5,172 bases of DNA, from NCBI GenBank assembly GCA_905236315.1, contig CAJOPO010000360.1, positions 1-5,172 on the forward strand. Reading direction: 5' to 3'. The notes under the pieces were generated by a model, which worked only from the letters and a program-made list of their open reading frames with translations, did no database searches and was not told the origin of the DNA. The translations under genes were made by a program, and so were the position numbers. The stretch is from an uncultured Treponema sp. GTDB taxonomy: Bacteria > Spirochaetota > Spirochaetia > Treponematales > Treponemataceae. The first letter of the stretch is position 1, and every line of letters begins with the position of its first letter. Below, one piece after another: positions 1-5,107 of this stretch.

Positions 1-244
1 AAAAAAAGTAAAGCAGTAGAAATAAAAAGATAAGGATGCAAAAATTAGCTACAAGAAAAAAGAATGTCTTTTTTTGTTACACGTACACTTTCAATAACAC
101 AAGGAAGAATAATCTCTACAGAAATAGTTACGACTAGAGAAAAGATAGGCAATAAAGGGGGCAAAAGTGAGAGAAAAACGAATTTCATCTTGATATTAAA
201 ATAGAGACTTGCGAAAAATGATAGTTTTATTTACAACAGCTATG

Positions 245-305
245 TATAGACTTATTACTACAATGTAGGATTTTTAGTAGATAACAAAACAACAAAAAGT
301 CTATA
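245..305. repeat. 9-bp inverted repeat with long spacer
   Basis: TATAGACTT at 245-253 is the exact reverse complement of AAGTCTATA at 297-305, separated by 43 bases. The spacer holds a smaller pair, CTAC/GTAG. There is no U-run and no neighbouring gene, so no role is evident, and an AT-rich repeat of this size could arise by chance. Confidence 0.35.
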
Positions 306-412
306 TACTTAGAAATAAGGCAGGGAACTCACCTTTAATATATACATATAAAAACAGATTCCACTAGCCTCTGCGGATTGAATACGTGGATACAAAACCA
401 AGTGCTAGTCCT

Positions 413-574
413 CTACACACCACAATCACACGACTTGCTAAATGTGTGTGGTTGTGATTGTTTACGGTTGCCACTTACGCAGGCGAAAAATCCCCCTCTA
501 TACAAACTAAAAGTCTGGCTCTGAAAAAACACAGTATTTACCCATGTGTGAATAAAATTTATTTCTGATAGCAC
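413..574 (-). CDS. possible 53-residue hypothetical protein
   Basis: An open minus-strand frame runs from a TAG at 590-592 to a TAG at 413-415. The only usable start is GTG at 572-574, preceded by a G-rich stretch (GGGGGA) about 12 bases upstream that could weakly serve as a ribosome binding site. The predicted 53-residue protein is rich in aromatic and polar residues, is basic towards its end and finishes SKSCDCGV. No domain or membrane segment is recognisable. The hairpin at 422-461 lies inside its 3' end. The spacing, the GTG start and the decayed neighbouring frames make it doubtful as a real gene. Confidence 0.2.
   Translation of the reverse strand: MLSEINFIHTWVNTVFFQSQTFSLYRGGFFACVSGNRKQSQPHTFSKSCDCGV
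422..461. repeat. 9-bp hairpin, GT/AC-rich
   Basis: ACAATCACA (422-430) pairs exactly with TGTGATTGT (453-461) across a 22-base loop that is itself rich in GT. On the plus strand only three T follow, which is weak for a terminator. It overlaps the 3' end of the doubtful frame at 413-574. Confidence 0.4.
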
Positions 575-998
575 TAGCCAACATTCCCCCTACCCCATAC
601 GAATTTATTCTTCATAAAGCTTAAAGAAAGATTCTAGCACGCCATTGTCTATAAAACGTACCAAGCCATAAACCGTGTCGAATAATTCCGTATCTCACAT
701 AAAATCATCTATCGTTACTACAACACTATATATCTATATCAGTGAGGAAGAAACATTCTACATACAAAAATCAATTCTTATATTCTAGAGCACTCTCAGA
801 ATCAAGCCCTCAGCATGTGATTACTCACTACAATTTAGACATACCTACCCTGTTTTTCTCAAAGCATGCTTTATCCCCCACATCACGCCTATAGTATATT
901 GTGTTACAATCACCTTTCGCCGTCTTTCATAGCTACTGCTATTTCGGCTTCAAAACGAGTGTGAAATAATATTTTATCTGCGCTGTAAAATGAAAAGC

Positions 999-1053
999 GC
1001 ACAGGCTCTTTTTAATGCCAAAGCAAATTACCCTAACAATTAAGAGCCTGTGC
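999..1053 (-). terminator. 12-bp GC-rich stem, possible operon terminator
   Basis: GCACAGGCTCTT (999-1010) and AAGAGCCTGTGC (1042-1053) form a perfect 12-bp stem with a 31-base loop. On the minus strand the stem is followed by a broken T-run, CGCTTTTCATTTT, so it could end transcription coming from the two small genes about 140 bases upstream. A second small stem, TGCGCT (979-984) with AGCGCA (996-1001), overlaps its base and would compete with it. The loop is longer than usual for a Rho-independent terminator, so another structural role is possible. The plus strand across the loop also reads as a tiny 17-codon frame from ATG at 991, without a ribosome binding site. Confidence 0.4.
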
Positions 1054-1082
1054 TAAAAAAGAAAATAAGGCAATGAACTATT

Positions 1083-1118
1083 CTCTGCACCGCAACATTA
1101 TAAATTATTTATGCAGAG
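1083..1118. repeat. 7-bp inverted repeat
   Basis: CTCTGCA (1083-1089) pairs with TGCAGAG (1112-1118) around a 22-base AT-rich loop. It lies between the last gene of the small operon and the stronger stem at 999-1053, and may add to a structured 3' end of that transcript. Confidence 0.3.
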
Positions 1119-1161
1119 TTTTAGAACTAAAAGTATTAAGTTGTTTCGTAATACGATAGTG

Positions 1162-1204
1162 TTTAAGTTATGCTATCTTGCTTTCAAAGGCATCATAACT
1201 TAAA
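1162..1204 (-). repeat. 11-bp hairpin spanning the stop codon
   Basis: TTTAAGTTATG (1162-1172) is the exact reverse complement of CATAACTTAAA (1194-1204), with a 21-base spacer. On the minus strand the 5' arm covers the last codons of the exported-protein gene and part of its TGA stop. The arms are AT-rich and no T-run follows, so it is more likely to protect the mRNA 3' end than to terminate efficiently. Confidence 0.45.
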
Positions 1205-1549
1205 GTCAATATAGATAATAAACCTTTGTCCAATAAATTCCTTTACTCCATTTGGCATATTTGTATCAGGGGAATATTTCTCCACATTATCAAAATCCAC
1301 TGTATACCCCATTTTTGAAACCCAATCAAGAGCAGCACGAAATACTTCATTACCATCGCCATCATAACAAGCATAAGTATCATACAACCAAAAATGTCTT
1401 TTTACTCCATTTACTATAGCATAGCTTTCTTGTTGCTTATAAGCTATATCACCATATTGCATTGGTGGGGTTCTTTCATTCTGCGCAAAAAGGGGTATAA
1501 AGCCACACAACAATACCACAATTATACATATTGCTCTTTTATTTCTCAT
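1193..1549 (-). CDS. small exported protein of unknown function
   Basis: A 118-residue protein. Residues 1-22 form a clear signal peptide: basic start MRNKR, hydrophobic core about 6-21, likely signal peptidase I cleavage after LFA at residue 22, giving a mature protein of about 96 residues beginning QNER. A Cys at 15 sits in a loose lipobox-like setting (VLLC), but the hydrophobic core continues past it, so lipidation is less likely. The mature part is aromatic-rich, has one Cys (61) in a YDGDGNEV context, and ends in strand-like IIYIDFKL. It probably acts in the periplasm. The ATG is well placed: AAGGAG at 1557-1562 lies 7 bases upstream. Its ATG overlaps the previous gene's TGA (ATGA), implying coupled translation. 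I recognise no family. The LFAQ-type ending is common in Treponema signal peptides. Confidence 0.8.
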   Translation of the reverse strand: MRNKRAICIIVVLLCGFIPLFAQNERTPPMQYGDIAYKQQESYAIVNGVKRHFWLYDTYACYDGDGNEVFRAALDWVSKMGYTVDFDNVEKYSPDTNMPNGVKEFIGQRFIIYIDFKL

Positions 1550-1866
1550 TTTCCATCTCCTTTTGAATTAATAAACGATAAAAGTTCACCTGCCATTCTT
1601 TTTATTTCTTCAGGCGGTATTTTCATTGTATTTGACTTTAAACGATTTAGATTCATGTTCATAACTTCTTCAAGCCACATTTTATGATATTCCCTAGTTC
1701 TATTATAAGACGGAATACGACTCTTTTTCGCAGTCTTAAGTTTTTCCCACTCCTTATGATTTTTATCAATGAGTTCATAGTACATATATGACACAAACCA
1801 ACTTGCCCCTATTGTTGTTAAAGAATCCCCACCACTAAAATTAAACGTATGACCTTCTCTTGACAT
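1546..1866 (-). CDS. 106-residue protein of unknown function
   Basis: Start chosen at ATG 1864-1866 because AAAGGAGG (1874-1881) lies 7 bases upstream. A longer frame from TTG at 1918-1920 would add 18 residues, but it has no ribosome binding site and would be read through a strong hairpin. The 106-residue product begins with a Gly/Ser/Thr-rich segment (about 5-22), followed by an aromatic patch (WFVSYMYYELI, 23-33) and a long basic, probably helical part rich in Lys, Glu, Arg and Trp (34-98). No signal peptide or clear membrane span is seen. It is the first gene of a two-gene operon, overlapping the exported-protein gene by ATGA. A relationship such as effector and partner is possible from the layout but unsupported by any motif. 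The family is not recognised. Confidence 0.75.
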   Translation of the reverse strand: MSREGHTFNFSGGDSLTTIGASWFVSYMYYELIDKNHKEWEKLKTAKKSRIPSYNRTREYHKMWLEEVMNMNLNRLKSNTMKIPPEEIKRMAGELLSFINSKGDGK

Positions 1867-1871
1867 AATAA

Positions 1872-1881
1872 CACCTCCTTT
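1872..1881 (-). promoter_or_regulatory. strong ribosome binding site deciding the start
   Basis: The minus strand reads AAAGGAGGTG, a near-ideal Shine-Dalgarno sequence 7 bases before ATG 1864-1866. It begins one base after the hairpin arm that ends at 1883, so folding of the leader could affect ribosome access. Confidence 0.8.
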
Positions 1882-1882
1882 A

Positions 1883-1962
1883 CTTTGCCCGAATCCTTTA
1901 CTTCGTTCGGATTCGGGCAAAGAACTTGTGTCAAGTTCTTTGCCTAGTATATACTAGGCAAA
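1883..1962 (-). promoter_or_regulatory. leader with three overlapping, mutually exclusive hairpins
   Basis: Four arms alternate TTTGCC and GGCAAA cores, so each inner arm can pair with either neighbour. The palindrome TTTGCCTAGTAT/ATACTAGGCAAA spans 1939-1962 (24 bp, perfect). A 13-bp stem joins GGCAAAGAACTTG (1916-1928) and CAAGTTCTTTGCC (1932-1944) with a 3-base loop. A 14-bp stem joins CTTTGCCCGAATCC (1883-1896) and GGATTCGGGCAAAG (1909-1922). On the minus strand, arms 1:2, 2:3 and 3:4 give the topology of an attenuation-type switch, ending one base before the ribosome binding site. No T-run follows the last stem in that direction, so control of translation or of DNA binding fits better than termination. 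On the plus strand seven T follow 1962, so the outer palindrome could end plus-strand transcription. Confidence 0.75.
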
Positions 1963-2069
1963 TTTTTTTAATTCATTAAAAAATTATTATGGTGATACAA
2001 AATGTATGGTAGGCTCCTGCAGAACAAAAACATGTGGCAATCTATAAACCACAATTATATGTTTTGATT

Positions 2070-2097
2070 ATTATATACTTTATATAGCATTACTAAA
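2070..2097 (-). promoter_or_regulatory. weak candidate promoter for the two-gene operon
   Basis: On the minus strand TTTAGT (2092-2097) and TATAAT (2070-2075) are separated by 16 bases. Transcription would start near 2063 and give a leader of about 200 bases that includes the triple hairpin. The -35 match is poor and the region is AT-rich, so other starts are possible. Confidence 0.25.
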
Positions 2098-2144
2098 GAT
2101 TATAAATAAGTTCACTGAAACGTATTAGTCTTATTAAATATAAT

Positions 2145-2201
2145 GAACAATACCCCAGCCGCAGAGCCTGTAGTTGTGCTGCAACGCTGGGGGTATCGTT
2201 C
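2145..2201 (-). terminator. long GC-rich hairpin, probable end of the parAB transcript
   Basis: GAAC (2145-2148) pairs with GTTC (2198-2201), ATA and CCCC (2150-2156) pair with GGGG and TAT (2189-2196, with one bulged G at 2193), and AGC (2157-2159) pairs with GCT (2186-2188). A further inner GCAG/CTGC pairing is possible (2161-2164 with 2179-2182). It stands out sharply in AT-rich surroundings. On the minus strand it is followed by ATTATATTTAAT, a modest U-rich tail. It is the first strong stem below parB. Its loop shares the 9-mer AGAGCCTGT (2163-2171) with the stem at 1043-1051. A structured RNA or replication element is an alternative. Confidence 0.45.
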
Positions 2202-2205
2202 GTTC

Positions 2206-2403
2206 TTATAAGGTATTGCAGTCAGGTTTAATATCCTTATCCAACGTAAGCATCGGGATATTAACCCCTCCACACGAACAAACAAAGAACGTAAACTTGC
2301 TTTGTAACGCAGTACATATCATCTGTGCAAAATCAAATTTTATATTACGAAAGTCTTTAGGTAGAACAGTAGTTTTATTATGATATAGGTAGTCTGCTAT
2401 ATG
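2206..2403 (-). pseudogene. open frame below parB lacking a start
   Basis: A minus-strand frame of 65 codons is open between a TGA at 2404-2406 and a TAA at 2206-2208. Its translation looks protein-like, including LPKDFRNIKFDFAQ and a CSCGG motif after a hydrophobic stretch, and it ends DIKPDCNTL. No ATG, GTG or TTG occurs in the first 27 codons, and the first ATG (2320-2322) has no ribosome binding site and would give only 38 residues. The frame begins 24 bases after the parB stop, as the next gene of that operon would. The simplest reading is the 3' end of a gene truncated by deletion, although a chance frame cannot be excluded. The plus strand is also open here from TTG 2174, which I regard as its shadow. 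Confidence 0.35.
2225..2267. repeat. 12-base inverted repeat with one mismatch
   Basis: GGTTTAATATCC (2225-2236) and GGATATTAACCC (2256-2267) pair at 11 of 12 positions around a 19-base loop. It lies inside the startless frame below parB and next to the stronger hairpin at 2145-2201. No role is evident. Confidence 0.35.
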
Positions 2404-2427
2404 TCACAAGCACACAAAAATTATACT

Positions 2428-3330
2428 TTATATAACATTAATTAGAAAATTCTTATTTTCGTAAAAAGTAGTAACAGTTCTTAAAATAGTTTCAGAAAGA
2501 TTTTTATCATGGCAAAAAGATGATTTTATAAAGACTTCTCTTTTATCTTCATTAATAGTTATCTCATTTGAAATAAAAACACGCTTTTCAGAATTTGAAA
2601 TTTTAGATGTAGAAATTTCTTTATATCGTTTATCAACTTCCTTCTTTACAGCCTCTTTTGTGCCACCATTTTTTTTAGCCATCTTAAATGCGTCTTTTAA
2701 TTCATTTTCTGATAGCTTAGAAGCCTTCCAAACATCTCGTGTAGAAGGTTCCTCAGAAAGTCCATCAAAGAGTTCTTTATTATCATTTACAAATTTATAC
2801 GATGTTAAGGCCTCACTAACCCACCCTTTTGATTTATGCAATTCTTTTGCAATCTCAACTTGGGTTAATCCCAAATCAATTAATTTGGCTATATATTTTT
2901 CCCTTTCCCTAGAAGATAAATTCAGTCGCTGCTCATTCTCTACAGCTTGAAAAATAATTCTTTCTTTATCACTTTTAAAATCATCTTCTATTATACATTT
3001 TATAACTGGAATATCTCGTAATAAACACGCTTTATAACGTCTGTGTCCTATTTTTATAGCATATCTATGCTCAGCCTTTTTCGTAACAATTATCGGCTGT
3101 ATCTGTCCATTTTCTAGAAGCGAATCTCCTAATTCTTCTAATGAGGAATCTTCATAAGAATCTCGTATATTATTCTCTACTTCAATTTCATTTATAGGTA
3201 TATCTACAATTTTATTTTTATCAAGATTACCAACTACATTAAGTCCATTATCTTCATTAAGGGGAGAATTATCTTCTAAATCAAAATTAATATCCTTATG
3301 GACTTCATCTAAAGGGCGACGTTTTTTCAT
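2428..3330 (-). CDS. parB: ParB-family partition protein
   Basis: A 300-residue ParB/Spo0J-family centromere-binding protein, which would load at parS-like sites and form the partition complex moved by ParA. Residues 1-40 are a charged, flexible tail with a basic cluster KKRR at 2-5, as expected for the ParA-contacting end. The ParB N-terminal nucleotide-binding domain spans about 41-140: the conserved GERR-type box is GHRRYKA (95-101), and the second box is ENEQRLNLS (131-139). A helix-turn-helix follows at about 155-180 (LTQVEIAKELHKSKGWVSEA). Residues 185-240 are helical and basic, and the last 60 are family-variable, probably the dimerisation end. Start is ATG 3328-3330. Only a weak AGG lies upstream, overlapping the parA stop, so coupling to parA, 10 bp away, is likely. 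Length is typical for a plasmid or chromosomal ParB. Confidence 0.92.
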   Translation of the reverse strand: MKKRRPLDEVHKDINFDLEDNSPLNEDNGLNVVGNLDKNKIVDIPINEIEVENNIRDSYEDSSLEELGDSLLENGQIQPIIVTKKAEHRYAIKIGHRRYKACLLRDIPVIKCIIEDDFKSDKERIIFQAVENEQRLNLSSREREKYIAKLIDLGLTQVEIAKELHKSKGWVSEALTSYKFVNDNKELFDGLSEEPSTRDVWKASKLSENELKDAFKMAKKNGGTKEAVKKEVDKRYKEISTSKISNSEKRVFISNEITINEDKREVFIKSSFCHDKNLSETILRTVTTFYENKNFLINVI

Positions 3331-3340
3331 ACCAAAAAAC

Positions 3341-4111
3341 CTATTTTATTTTATTTGCCAAAAGTGCTATCGTCTTGCACAATGGATTTCCTGGTTGATA
3401 TTCTTGCATGGGAAGATGATATGAAATTGCTCCAGATACAGCTTTTGAATCATGGAATTCAAATATCTCATAAGATGATTCCTTTAGACGTTGTGTCCAA
3501 TAACGATGGACTTGTTTTTGATTATTCCCCTTATTAATAATTAAATAGCGACAAGGAGAGATTTTAGCATCATATTGAACCTTTAACTTTTTTATTTGTG
3601 TATTAAAATTCGTTAAACTCTCAACTGCAAAATCCTCTGGTTCTATTATCGGAATAATATCACTCGTATTAGATAATATAATTTTTTCGTAAAAACCAAA
3701 AGACGGGGGAAGGTCAAAAAACACATAATTAAAGCCCAAATCTTTTGCATCCTTTATTAGAGTACGTATTGAATTGGGGTCATCGCGAAAACCACTTTCC
3801 ATGTATGACCTTAAATCATTATCATTTTTTTTCGTACCTAATATATAAAGCCCCTTGCTTTGTGCATTTTCTTCTCGGCAAATGGAGATGGAATCTTTTA
3901 GATTTGTTTCTTCTTTTAACACAGATAAAAAACATTTCTTCGGGCTAACAAGATTTCCGTTTTCATTATATAGATAAGTAAGATTCCCTTGCTGGTCAGC
4001 GTCAACAAGTAACACTTTTCCATATTGAGATAATTCATACGCTAAAAGATTTGTAAAGGTGGTCTTCCCTACTCCACCTTTTTGCATAAATACACAAAAA
4101 GTTTTGAACAA
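3341..4111 (-). CDS. parA: ParA-family partition ATPase
   Basis: A 256-residue deviant-Walker ATPase of the ParA/Soj/MinD family. It would bind nucleoid DNA in its ATP form and be released by ParB, moving the replicon to daughter cells. The Walker A box is KGGVGKTT (11-18) with signature Lys11 and P-loop Lys16; the A' box is VDADQQGN (36-43); Walker B is VFFDLPPS (130-137) with Asp133. The C-terminal part has the expected DSKAVSGA and LPMQEYQPGNP stretches (221-243). There is no N-terminal helix-turn-helix extension, so it is the short type, and autorepression would more likely fall to ParB or another factor. The start is TTG 4109-4111: AAGGG lies about 8 bases upstream, and the next Met (residue 9) would delete the first strand of the fold. 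It is first in the parAB operon. Confidence 0.93.
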   Translation of the reverse strand: MFKTFCVFMQKGGVGKTTFTNLLAYELSQYGKVLLVDADQQGNLTYLYNENGNLVSPKKCFLSVLKEETNLKDSISICREENAQSKGLYILGTKKNDNDLRSYMESGFRDDPNSIRTLIKDAKDLGFNYVFFDLPPSFGFYEKIILSNTSDIIPIIEPEDFAVESLTNFNTQIKKLKVQYDAKISPCRYLIINKGNNQKQVHRYWTQRLKESSYEIFEFHDSKAVSGAISYHLPMQEYQPGNPLCKTIALLANKIK

Positions 4112-4119
4112 TATTTTTT

Positions 4120-4164
4120 CCCTTCCCTATTTATTAGTATACTAATAAACTAATTATATTGCAA
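4120..4164 (-). promoter_or_regulatory. parAB promoter and ribosome binding site
   Basis: On the minus strand -35 TTGCAA (4159-4164) and -10 TATACT (4136-4141) are exactly 17 bases apart, a good sigma-70 arrangement. Transcription should begin near 4128-4130, giving a very short leader with AGGGAAGGG (4120-4128) as ribosome binding site before the TTG start. The -35 lies in a 14-bp palindrome (TATATTGCAATATA, 4155-4168). Confidence 0.7.
4130..4149. promoter_or_regulatory. 20-bp palindromic operator over the parA -10
   Basis: TTTATTAGTA followed by TACTAATAAA is a perfect 20-bp palindrome. It covers the -10 of the parA promoter and touches the likely transcription start, the usual place for a repressor site. 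A ParB, ParA or unseen plasmid regulator could bind it. Its half-sites TAGTA/TACTA recur at 4283-4309 and in the palindrome at 1939-1962. Confidence 0.65.
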
Positions 4165-4260
4165 TATATTTTTTGAAAAAATTTAATAATTTTTTACTAG
4201 TTCTACAGAGTAAGATTATACATATTGTTTTGACAACGGGGATATTAAAATACGGATTTA

Positions 4261-4282
4261 AAAGTTTGTTTAACAAACTTTG
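4261..4282 (+). repeat. candidate parS-like palindrome, copy 1
   Basis: Arms AAAGTTTGTT (4261-4270) and AACAAACTTT (4272-4281) are perfect complements around a single central T. The 22 bases 4261-4282 are the exact reverse complement of 4784-4805. It lies about 95 bp upstream of the parA -35. Size, symmetry and closeness to parAB fit a ParB-binding site, though it does not resemble the classical chromosomal parS. Confidence 0.55.
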
Positions 4283-4768
4283 TAGTATATTTTTTCATAT
4301 CTACTACTAATTATTAATATTACAGAAAATATTTTATTTTTTTAACCCAAGAACTTAGTTTTAGGTAGTAGAGCACGTCTCTGATTTTACAATATGTGTT
4401 ATGGAAAATAGATTACTTATAAACCTGTTTATAACATTACCTATAATTTTATAAAAGCTCCTTCATGTAATTTAGTAACAGTTTATATTTACCTATTAAT
4501 ATGGTATAAATGTATGTCAGTTTTATATGTCATTGTAACTGGATGTAACTTAACTTTGATTTTCATACCTGCTTTAATATCATTATGTTCATTTATTATA
4601 GAAGAGTTTATATTGTTTTGTAAGGAGTTGTTTTGATAATTCCGTGAAAAAATTATGCTGGAGATATATTTTATTACTTTATGATAAAGGGTTGGTTCCT
4701 TTTATTACCTTTATTAGTAAAAGAATATTACTTATCAAATGTAGTTTTCACTATTCCTACCCTTTTGT

Positions 4769-5089
4769 TTATCCAAAGTAATTCAAAGTTTGTTAAACAA
4801 ACTTTAAGTAAGTATTTATTCACTTAATACTATTATTTTCATAAATTGGTAACACTTTTTATTCATCTATTCACAGAACCTTTTTATTACTACTTGTTTA
4901 TTTATTATTGAATTCCTAATTGAATTTATATAGAAGAAAATAATGATTTGTTACTTTTTTTTTATATTTTGTTACTAAAAATTCCTCCTTCCCTTTCTAT
5001 TTTCTTGTATTATGGGGATTTATTTTCTTTTCCACTTTCATATACTTTGTTACTTGTTTTCTTCTTTTTTCACAGTTTTTTGTGCATAT
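4769..5089. other. cluster of DnaA-box-like 9-mers
   Basis: Compared with the bacterial consensus TTATNCACA: TTATCCAAA (4769-4777), TTATTCACT (4816-4824), CTATTCACA (4867-4875) and, on the minus strand, ATATGCACA (5081-5089). Each has one mismatch. Such 9-mers arise by chance in AT-rich DNA; their grouping around the palindrome and iterons is what makes them notable. Confidence 0.3.
4784..4805 (-). repeat. candidate parS-like palindrome, copy 2
   Basis: Arms AAAGTTTGTT (4785-4794) and AACAAACTTT (4796-4805) surround a central A. With the flanking C at 4784 it is identical to copy 1 in the opposite orientation, and the copies are about 500 bp apart. It lies between two DnaA-box-like 9-mers. 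A Rep-binding operator is an alternative to a partition site. Confidence 0.55.
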
Positions 5090-5107
5090 TTATCTATAAT
5101 CTGTTAC
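4947..5107 (+). repeat. iteron-like TTTGTTAC repeats
   Basis: TTTGTTAC occurs exactly at 4947-4954, 4968-4975 and 5046-5053, with TCTGTTAC at 5100-5107. Most copies are followed by T-rich sequence, and the first two start 21 bp apart, or two helical turns. A further exact copy lies at 73-80. On the minus strand the core reads GTAACAAA. Short direct repeats beside AT-rich DNA and a par locus are typical binding sites for a plasmid initiator, but the spacing is irregular. Confidence 0.4.

Larger units (their letters stand above)
309..1011 (-). pseudogene. mosaic of short protein-like frame remnants
   Basis: Read on the minus strand, this stretch gives several short frames with protein-like composition, each ending at a stop but mostly lacking a start. 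From high to low coordinates: 910-1011, 33 codons, ending in FEAEIAVAMKDGER; 605-694, 29 codons, ending in VLESFFKLYEE and opening just after a TGA; 413-589, described separately; and 309-404, 31 codons, containing YPRIQSAEASG. They lie in different frames with stops between them. Base skew matches the minus-strand genes. I read them as remnants of genes broken by mutation or rearrangement. I do not recognise the parent families. They could instead be chance frames in a noncoding tract. Confidence 0.25.
1..1192. other. gene-free left tract with decayed frames and inverted repeats
   Basis: No long reading frame with a plausible start occurs here on either strand. The first 200 bases are purine-rich on the plus strand (G over C), while about 360-960 is strongly C over G on that strand, the same bias as the minus-strand genes further right. 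The stretch contains several inverted repeats and a series of short minus-strand frames that look protein-like, listed separately. The exact octamer TTTGTTAC at 73-80 matches the iteron-like repeats at the right end of the window. I see no tRNA, rRNA, riboswitch or insertion sequence here. Confidence 0.6.

Noticed and set aside
1..33. Plus-strand end of a possible upstream gene: ten Lys-rich codons (KKSKAVEIKR) before a TAA
   Set aside because: Too short to separate from A-rich noncoding sequence, although a basic tail would be a normal protein end.
56..74. AAAAAAGA/TCTTTTTT hairpin resembling a terminator
   Set aside because: The stem is almost entirely A:T pairs and would be unstable; no supported gene precedes it.
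36..137. 33-codon plus-strand frame starting MQKLATRKKN
   Set aside because: The AAGG directly abuts the ATG with no spacer, and the composition is Asn/Tyr/Lys-rich as expected from AT-rich noncoding DNA.
991..1044. 17-codon plus-strand frame starting MKSAQALFNA
   Set aside because: No ribosome binding site, and it lies within the perfect stem-loop at 999-1053, which explains the sequence better.
1394..1687. 97-codon plus-strand frame
   Set aside because: It lies antisense across the two small genes, which have good ribosome binding sites and protein-like products; it is a shadow.
1883..1962. Integron attC-like site
   Set aside because: Oral treponemes are known to carry integrons, but the conserved core RYYYAAC/GTTRRRY pair is not found in this hairpin cluster, and no integrase is present.
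4230..4235. Consensus -35 TTGACA on the plus strand next to the first 21-bp palindrome
   Set aside because: No acceptable -10 lies 15-19 bases downstream and no plus-strand gene follows.
4644..4781. 45-codon plus-strand frame starting GTG (KKLCWRYILL), small hydrophobic and basic
   Set aside because: The nearest ribosome binding site (AAGGAG, 4622-4627) is 16 bases away; composition fits chance translation of T-rich DNA, although a small toxin cannot be wholly excluded.
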